Source: Kryptolebias marmoratus (Eukaryota; Chordata; Actinopteri; Cyprinodontiformes; Rivulidae). Taken from it: 64,000 nt of DNA. This document shows positions 57,115-64,000 of this stretch, piece after piece. The stretch is taken from NCBI RefSeq assembly GCF_001649575.2, contig NC_051433.1:25465736-25529735 (forward strand). The letters run 5' to 3'. The notes below the pieces were generated by a model. It was given only the letters and a program-made list of their open reading frames with translations. It made no database searches and was not told the origin of the DNA. Position 1 is the stretch's first letter; each line of letters opens with the position of its first letter. The position numbers and the translations under genes were made by a program.

Positions 57115-59820
57115 TATGAATAAGAAAACAGAAAAAAAAAACAAGCCTCTGGAGCTCATCCTGAAAATGATTTCCTAAGCTTTTTTACTGGGCTGCAAAT
57201 CAAGAAACCTGACAATAACTAAGCTGTGCGCCCAACTAAGATTACAAAAACGTCTGTGGGGCTTGCATGTTGCTGAAGACAGGATCTCCTTCGACCAATG
57301 CAGGCATATGTGCTCATTAAAAAGGTACAGACTGATGGTGGGACTTGAACACTAGCAGTTTGCGGCACCCTGAAAGTCACCTGAAAAAAAGCTGTTAAAT
57401 TATCAAGAGGCTGTGTTCACCTACAAAAACATATGTAAACATGAAACATGGAACAGGACATTTTTGTGTTGAGATCTCGGTTAAAGGTAAACCAATTCCC
57501 AGTTTCCAGCTGAAAAGTTGCACCAACCATATGGTGGACATAAACAAGTAATATATTTCCTATTCATTAGGGAGCATGTAGCTCTTAACCATGTTCATTA
57601 GCCCCAAAATGAACTTTTGAAGGTGAAAGAGAACAATGGACAAAATACTCCAGCACACTGCGATTTGTGTGTTAGTGTAGCAACAAAGACTATCATGGAA
57701 TTGAATAATTGTTTTTCTAATTAAAAACTGTGAACCCACAGTCAAAACCACAGGCTGTCCTCTTTCCTTGGAGCAAATGGAGTAATTGAGTGTAGCACAA
57801 AACAGATTAATCACATAGTGTTTGCAACTTGGCAACTAGTACTTTGGTTACTGGTAAAAAAGAATTACTATGTATTTTGGGTAAACAGAGATATGATTTG
57901 ATTAAATTATCCCACTTTTCCAACTTTTGTGCTCATTCCCTGGAGAGAATTGGCTCATTTGTGAAGCTGATTCGCTCTTCCTGTGGGCAAGTCATCTGAA
58001 GAAAATCACACAAAAAAGATGTTCCCGATGTGTGGATGTCCCAGAGGAGTGACCCCAATTAACATTGTCATCTTTTGAGTCTGAATAGTGGTTGACCATT
58101 GGTAGCTGTAAACATCCAAAACTGTGTTGTGTGCCCGATCTTTTCTTTCTTTCTCATCTAATCGTCAGCACTTAGTGGCAGTTCCATGAATTAAGGTTTC
58201 ACAGAGTCAGTCATTTAGGTGAGGATAGCTGGCATGTTTGAACACTTTTAGTTAACTTGACTGCTTAAATCAGGGCTTTATCTATTTATTTAGTGCTCAT
58301 CATTGATTATCTTTCAAAGCAGCACAAAAATGATTCTTGTTTAACAAAATGAACTGCTGCTCTCAAACCACCAAAGGGTTGAAGAAGTCTTGTTTTGTGT
58401 CAGTCTTGGAGCTATTACTGCATCTTGTGAATTTTTTGAATATACACAGAGAGAAGATGTTTTTAACCTAACGGTTTCTTTCACTCCTTTCAGCAAACAC
58501 ATTTGAGTGCCAACAAGAATTACTTTAAACTCTCCAGGCTTTCAGACACATTCCTCCATGAAGCCCCCCTTGCTGACTCAAAGTTATGCTTTTAACAAAG
58601 CAGGCACATGAATCACATCTTTGACTGGCATCTTAAAATCTTTTTGAGGTTAACGAGGATGTCAAGAAGAGACTTGTTCTAGGCACAAACTTGAGCACAC
58701 AGTGTGGAATTGCAGGTGAGTTGGCATAGGTTTTTTTTTTTCACATACACACTCAATGGCAGTACACATGCTGGCCTGCCTATTCAAGCGTCGGCACAGT
58801 GTGTAAGATTCATGAGCTTCTTTGCGGTTCATTAAAGATGGAAATGCAACAAAGCCTCCATGAGGCTTTGATTGACAGATGTTCCTTTGTGGCATTTGTT
58901 TCCTGAGAGCCTCTGCTCAGTGGTCAGGAGAGCCTGGTGGCAAGAGTTGATGATGATAAATGATGCCTATGGGACAAGCCTACCTTATGGATCAAACATA
59001 AAGAGATGTGACACTGAAAAATAGCTTGACTGAAAAGTTTGTTGTGATCCATTGCTCTTGGATTAGTCTCATCATGTCTAGTGTGAGGAACAAGGAGAGT
59101 TGGTGTATGATTATAAGATTTCGGACTTTGCAGGAAAAAGTGAATCAAAGATGCCAAAATTCTGGCGAGGCCTACCTTGCAGGCTGCTTTATGAATGTAG
59201 AATTACTAAAAGAAAATGTTTCATTAAAGTAAAAATGCATTATAAAGTTATTATCCAGATGATGTGACCTATTTAAGGATTCTACACTCCAACTGAAAAC
59301 AAGGAGAAGAGACTTTGCCAAAAAGCCTCACTAGAATGGCCTTAAATCCAGACCTGTTTATGTTCCGCCTTCTCTTACAGCTAAAGCAATTAAAGCCACT
59401 CAAAGACACTTACAGAAACTTACAACAACTATTTCAGCTTACAGTTTCAACTGCTTGGTGTCCTCTCTTGCTCGTTCTCACCAGGCAGGGTGAAATAAAT
59501 AAATTCATCTCCCTAGATATTTTAAATACTAACAAAACTGGAGCCAACTCACTGGGTAACAGTTAAAAGCATCTCAGACTTGATTATATTCCTTTAGGCT
59601 ATTGGAAAGCAGCCATCCATGAGGGTAGTAAATGCTATTGAGGCATCACTGAGCAAATACATCCCAGTCTGAGCTATTCTACTCAAGGATACAGCCTATG
59701 CTCCACTGGCAATCCAACAATTTATTTGGTGGATTTATAAAACTGACTGAAAAAAAGACTGCTTTGTTCATTTGACAAATGTTTTCACCAAGTGTAATTT
59801 ACCACTATCTTTTTTTATTC
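57115..59820. other. Intergenic sequence, nothing assigned
   Basis: 2.7 kb without a gene or a repeat I can name. Confidence 0.5.
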
Positions 59821-59827
59821 CTTTTTA

Positions 59828-60274
59828 TGTTATGAATTCTAGTGTTTTTGTTTTTTAGGGCTTTATGTTTTGTTTTCTGGGGTTATTGTTTCTTTTATTG
59901 TTGTTCTGTCATCTGGGTTTTGGTTTTGTTCTTGTTGTCTTTGTCTGTTGTCATTCTCCACTTATCCTCAGTCTGCCTATGTTTATCTGCCACGCCCATC
60001 TTCACCTGTCAGCAATTGTTATCACTCACCTGTGCCCACTTCACCTCATTATCCTCAGTGCTTAAAACCCAGTCACTTTCTCCACTACCCTGCTGGTTCA
60101 TTGTCTATTGTCTGTCGTCTCTGGTTGTCTGGTTCCGTTGCTTTGCCAGCTAGTTTTGGATTTTTGCTGCCACGTCAGCTTTTTGTTTTTTGGTTATCTG
60201 TTATTCTAATAAATCAACTATTTTTTAAATGAGTCTGCGCTCTGGGTTTGCCTCCTTCTCCACCGGCCATGACA
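59828..60274 (+). mobile_element. Solo LTR, 447 bp, with perfect 5-bp TSD
   Basis: It begins TGTTATGAATTC and ends CCGGCCATGACA, with TTTTA repeated on both sides (59823-59827 and 60275-60279). TTCTAATAAATCAAC is the polyadenylation area. It shares CCACGCCCATCTTCACCTG-like and GTCTGCGCTCTGGGTTTG-like blocks with the LTR at 1089-1630, so both belong to related Gypsy-type families. The overlapping frames of 66-120 codons are not genes. Confidence 0.9.
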
Positions 60275-60279
60275 TTTTA

Positions 60280-61395
60280 CATTTGTTTTAAATAATACAG
60301 ACAAAAAGGTTATACAATAATTAGTTATATTATAAATTTTAGGGCATTTACTCTTACCTGAGAGCCATTTGTTAACTTATTTTCATAGATAATGTCTATT
60401 CTTTATTGAGTGTTTGATGAAAAATATGGTGTTAAAACTCCTTTATAAAACATAAACTAATTTGTGCAAAAATTCACCCCAAAATAAAAAAGGCAGATTT
60501 AGAACATGCAATCTTTGAAAATAGCAGACTTTTTTTTTGTGTATGGCTTTTTAAAACAGTACTCTGCATTGTTTTGTTGCCACCTCCATCCATTTTCTAC
60601 CCAGCTTGGCAGTCGCCCCACATTTATGGTTTAACCTAATGGAGCACACTTTTGAAATGCAGCAAGTTGCCAACTGTCACAGCCCAGTAAAATACTGAAT
60701 TGAACTGATGCAGTTTCTTTTAAGAAGGGGTCCAGTGTCTGACTCATTTGTCTGGCTTGCCTGGTATTTTCTGGATGCATTTAGGCACAGTTGGAGGTGA
60801 AGGTCACCTGTGTTTTGGTAGAATTCAAAGTCCAAAATAAGTGAGTTTTTCCGAGTATAAAGCAATGAGAGTTTGGTTAGTGCCAAATACAGGAGGACCT
60901 AACATTTTCTCAAAGCTGATTTAAATAATAATAACAAAAAAAATCCTCTTAGAGAGAAATAAGTGTACCTCTAGGTTCCTGTTTTGGAGGCTGACTAGCC
61001 TCACATTTAAATTTAACTATTTTAAAAAGTTTTAAACTCTCTCTTGACCTCAGACATTTCTTTATGCAGTCTTTCTTTTAGATCCACAATGTATCCACAC
61101 TCGATTCACATGTCCTGACAGCTGGTACCTTATGACACTAATAGAGGCAAATTGAGCGTTGCAGTGGTGATTCAGCACTCAGCCAGTGACTGATAATTAT
61201 ATTCGGGCCACTGATGTCCTCCACACCTCATGGTATTTCTGCATGCACTGCTCACAACCTGAGCTTGCAGAAATACATGAAATAGGACTAATCTCCTTAA
61301 CAGATCATTATACAAATTAATGTGTTGACATTGAAGTTCTCCAACATAAAAACAATTTCAACAAAAAGTCATTTGCAAGTTTTGTGGTAGATGGT
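60280..61395. other. Intergenic sequence, nothing assigned
   Basis: A short CCATCCATTTTCTACCCAGC at 60586 hints at a retroposon tail; otherwise unassigned. Confidence 0.45.
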
Positions 61396-61399
61396 GGAA

Positions 61400-61930
61400 G
61401 AGCAGCATGGATGTAGAGCATTTGACCAACCCAATACAAGATGGCCACCACAGCCAATCAACCTAAGCAAACACTCTCATAAAAATTGCTATCTCAGTCA
61501 ATTATATACATGTTGAGCTAAAATATGGCATAGTGGTAGCTGAGTCATCCCTAAAACTTTCTCCATGGGCAAACCGATATAGCAAAATTGTTTTTAAAAC
61601 TTGGGCAGTAACTGTTTAAGTCAATTCTGTCTGTCAGTTAGCAAATTATTCCATTATATAACATATTAATGAAACTCTTAGAAAATAATCAGTGGTTGTA
61701 TATTTCCAAAACATTAAGTTTTGGAGTCAACCTGGTTTAACATGGCTACCGCAGCATGCTGACCTTAACTCAGTAAATTTTGCAGATATTCAGCTAAAAA
61801 AATGTGTGGTAGTAGCCAGGAGACATCCCTAACATATACTCTGAGTGTAAGAGATCAAGTAAGATCTGTTTAAAACCTTGGCATACCAGGCAGCAGACAA
61901 TATGCATTCCTTAAAAGAATTTCTTTTTTT
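61400..61930 (+). repeat. Family A repeat, two head-to-tail copies
   Basis: First copy has CAATACAAGATGGCCACCAC and GTTGAGCTAAAATATGGCAT. The second starts near 61630 (GTTAGCAAATTATTCCATTA) and ends with CAATATGCATTCCTTAAAAG. Confidence 0.75.
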
Positions 61931-62600
61931 TAACTTCTATTTACAATTATTTGGTTAGGTTTACGTACAATTGTCTTCACTTTAACTTTCAGTCTGGGTT
62001 TAGTAAACTTGTTCCAAAAAAAATTATTAGAGGAATCTAAAGTTGTCATGGACAACAGTTATATACTTCTTCTCTCATTTAAATACACAAATCAAAACAT
62101 TTAAACACACTAAATTTATATGTAGAGCATGTAAACAACAAAAATCTTGTTTCATCTGTAAACTTATACAATAATATTTTCTTTTTTATCCATTGTAAAC
62201 CCCATTCTGTAGAATGCAGTGAAATCTATTTAACCATGTACTAAAATGGGTACACCTGACAGGTCAACAAGCAAGATGAAGACTTTAGTATTTATTTCAG
62301 TGAGTGTTAGTAAGTCTTCTTTACTTGCCCAAATTTCTGTCATTAGGTGTAAGAAATGCTAGGTGTGAGTTATAAGTTCAGCAATATGGTACGTTATCTT
62401 AGGAAGCAGGGTCATAGGAATTTGTAACATTGCACTCTAACAAAAATAGCTTTATCCAGCACTGACAGAACATCATTGTAAGATAGTATTAGCAGACAGG
62501 TTCAGGAACAGAGTCAGCAATATGTAGCAAAAGTCAGTCAAGTGTAAAAGGTAAGCTAATGTAAGAGCTGGTTGTTGGACAAGGATTTACTGTATCTTTG
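61931..62600. other. Intergenic sequence, nothing assigned
   Basis: No gene or named element. Confidence 0.5.
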
Positions 62601-63345
62601 TTTGCTGTATCTTGTTCAGTCTGAGCACTCGGATTGCCAGTTCTGTGACCAACCACGTCATCAAGTATGCAAATGATACAACAGTTGTGGGCCTGATCAG
62701 TAACAACAATGATCTGGCATACTGAGAAGAAAAAAAACAACCTTGTTCTGAATGTCAACAAAACAAAGAAGCTTATTGTTGGCTTCAGAAATACGCAGCC
62801 CATCACACGGCACTGCTCATGAACAATACAGTGTTGGAGGTGGTGGGGAGTACAAGTTTCCTAGAGGTGCACATATCAAGCCAGCTGTCCTGGTCAAAGA
62901 TCCTTTATCCTGAGTGAAGAGTCTGCAGCAGCGTCTGCACTTCCTCTGTAGGATGAGGAGATCCCACCTCCCACCACCTGTCCTCACCACCTTCTACAGG
63001 AGGATCATCGAGAGCTTCATGACTAGCTGCATCTCTGTCTGGGGTCGAAGCTACTCAGCTGCAGACTGGAAGGACCTGAGGAGGGTCATGAGAACTACCA
63101 AGAGGATCATAAAGACTGCTCTCCTCTCCACCCAAGACAATGGTCTCAGATGCTTCCTCACCAGAATCAACAACATTACCAGAGACAACACACCTCCAAC
63201 ATGGACCGTTTACCCTTCTGGCCTCTAACTGGAGGTACTGCCACCTTTGGACCAGAACCACCAGGTTCTGCAACAGTTTCATCCCACAAGCCATTAGACT
63301 GCTAAACTTATGTCACCAAATGACTTTTCTTTTACTTGAGTAGAT
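62600..63345 (+). mobile_element. LINE (Rex/L2-like) reverse-transcriptase fragment
   Basis: Around 62660 the frame gives IKYANDTTVVGLISNNNDLA, the place of the catalytic F/YADD motif, here YAND. From 62914 it gives QQRLHFLCRMRRSHLPPPVL, then TTFYRRIIESFMTSCISVWG and RTTKRIIKTALLSTQDNGLR. A shifted frame near 63240 gives TTRFCNSFIPQAIRLLN. Stops and frameshifts separate these pieces, so it is inactive. Confidence 0.85.
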
Positions 63346-64000
63346 TTTTACACAAGTTTACTTGTCTTTGAGTAAAACTTCAACAGAATAACTATACTTT
63401 TACTTGGGTACATTATTTTAGCACCCCCACTGTTGAATAATCAAATTTCCTAATTTTACTGTGGTACTGATAAGGAAGGTTCTTAATACAGTGTTTCATC
63501 ACATTGAACATAATGTATAGTTAATTAGATTAAGCTTAGATTTCGACAAGTGAAAATATGAGTTTGCTTATTCTTGTTTTATGCCAACTGTTGTGGTTAA
63601 ATGATACACCCAGTGCCTCTTGAGCTTGTTTTCCTATTTGTTGCCATTTTGTTTTTGTACGGAAAAATGATTCATTTCACTCTGAGACCAAAATAGTTGG
63701 TAGAGATAGATGATAAAGGAAATTAATATTTGGCCCTCCAGTATAAGAATACTCAAGGTGCAGAGGGATCTGCCTATATTATATCCCAACTGTCTATTTT
63801 CTCAAACTTGCTTAGATAGCAGTTTTTTTAACAGCCTAGACCTCTCAAGTGACTAAAGCTGTGTTCATCTAATATACAGTTTTCTCTTAGTGTAGAGTGC
63901 ACAGTGGGGATATCTATCTATATCAGCTTCTTATCACACTGTACCTACAGCCCCTCTAATAGTACAAGCAGTTTTCGACAATGGCTTTTTTCTCCAAGTA
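63346..64000. other. Intergenic sequence, nothing assigned
   Basis: No gene or named element up to the window end. Confidence 0.5.

Noticed and set aside
59842..60232. Three overlapping hydrophobic ORFs
   Set aside because: They lie within a T-rich solo LTR bounded by a perfect target-site duplication.
1..64000. Possible tRNA, rRNA, CRISPR or bacterial-type operon
   Set aside because: No cloverleaf with intact A and B boxes, no rRNA stretch and no regularly spaced direct repeats with unique spacers were seen.

Overview
The window is vertebrate nuclear DNA, almost certainly from a teleost fish. It is AT-rich and intron-dominated, and its repeats are of kinds familiar from fish genomes: Tc1-like, hAT-like and PIF/Harbinger-like DNA transposons, L2/Rex-type LINEs, Penelope elements, Gypsy-type LTRs and long (TGGA)n tails. 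I saw no bacterial operons, tRNA, rRNA or CRISPR array. All family names come from recognising motifs by eye; no search was run.

The only host protein-coding gene I can support is the 3' half of a contactin gene on the + strand. Ten exons between 3926 and 34167 join in frame across GT/AG introns and encode 467 residues: the end of the sixth Ig domain, four fibronectin type III (FnIII) domains and a hydrophobic GPI-attachment tail ending in TGA at 34165-34167. The protein belongs to the contactin-3/4/5/6 group. cntn5 fits best by eye, but the paralogue is not certain. The upstream exons (Ig1 to most of Ig6) lie before the window.

Layout: 1-1630 is the 5' part of a minus-strand LTR retrotransposon with an open 362-codon frame running off the left edge. 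Nested repeats follow to 3.0 kb. Contactin exons and large introns occupy 3.9-34.2 kb; the introns hold LINE, SINE-like, Tc1, hAT and Penelope fragments. From 34.2 kb to the end I see no convincing gene, only unassigned intergenic DNA broken up by transposons: a Tc1 fossil at 35.3 kb, LINE tails at 36.3 and 62.6 kb, hAT-like elements at 37.5 and 45.9 kb, a PIF/Harbinger-like element at 40.7-42.3 kb, and solo LTRs with perfect target-site duplications at 46.2 and 59.8 kb.

The most unusual items are an unclassified repeat family, called family A here (about 18-20 copies, often as head-to-tail pairs), and the hidden minus-strand ORF at the left edge. Two Penelope loci are inverted head to head, there is a large fold-back at 17.4-18.2 kb, and several insertions have target-site duplications readable directly from the sequence.
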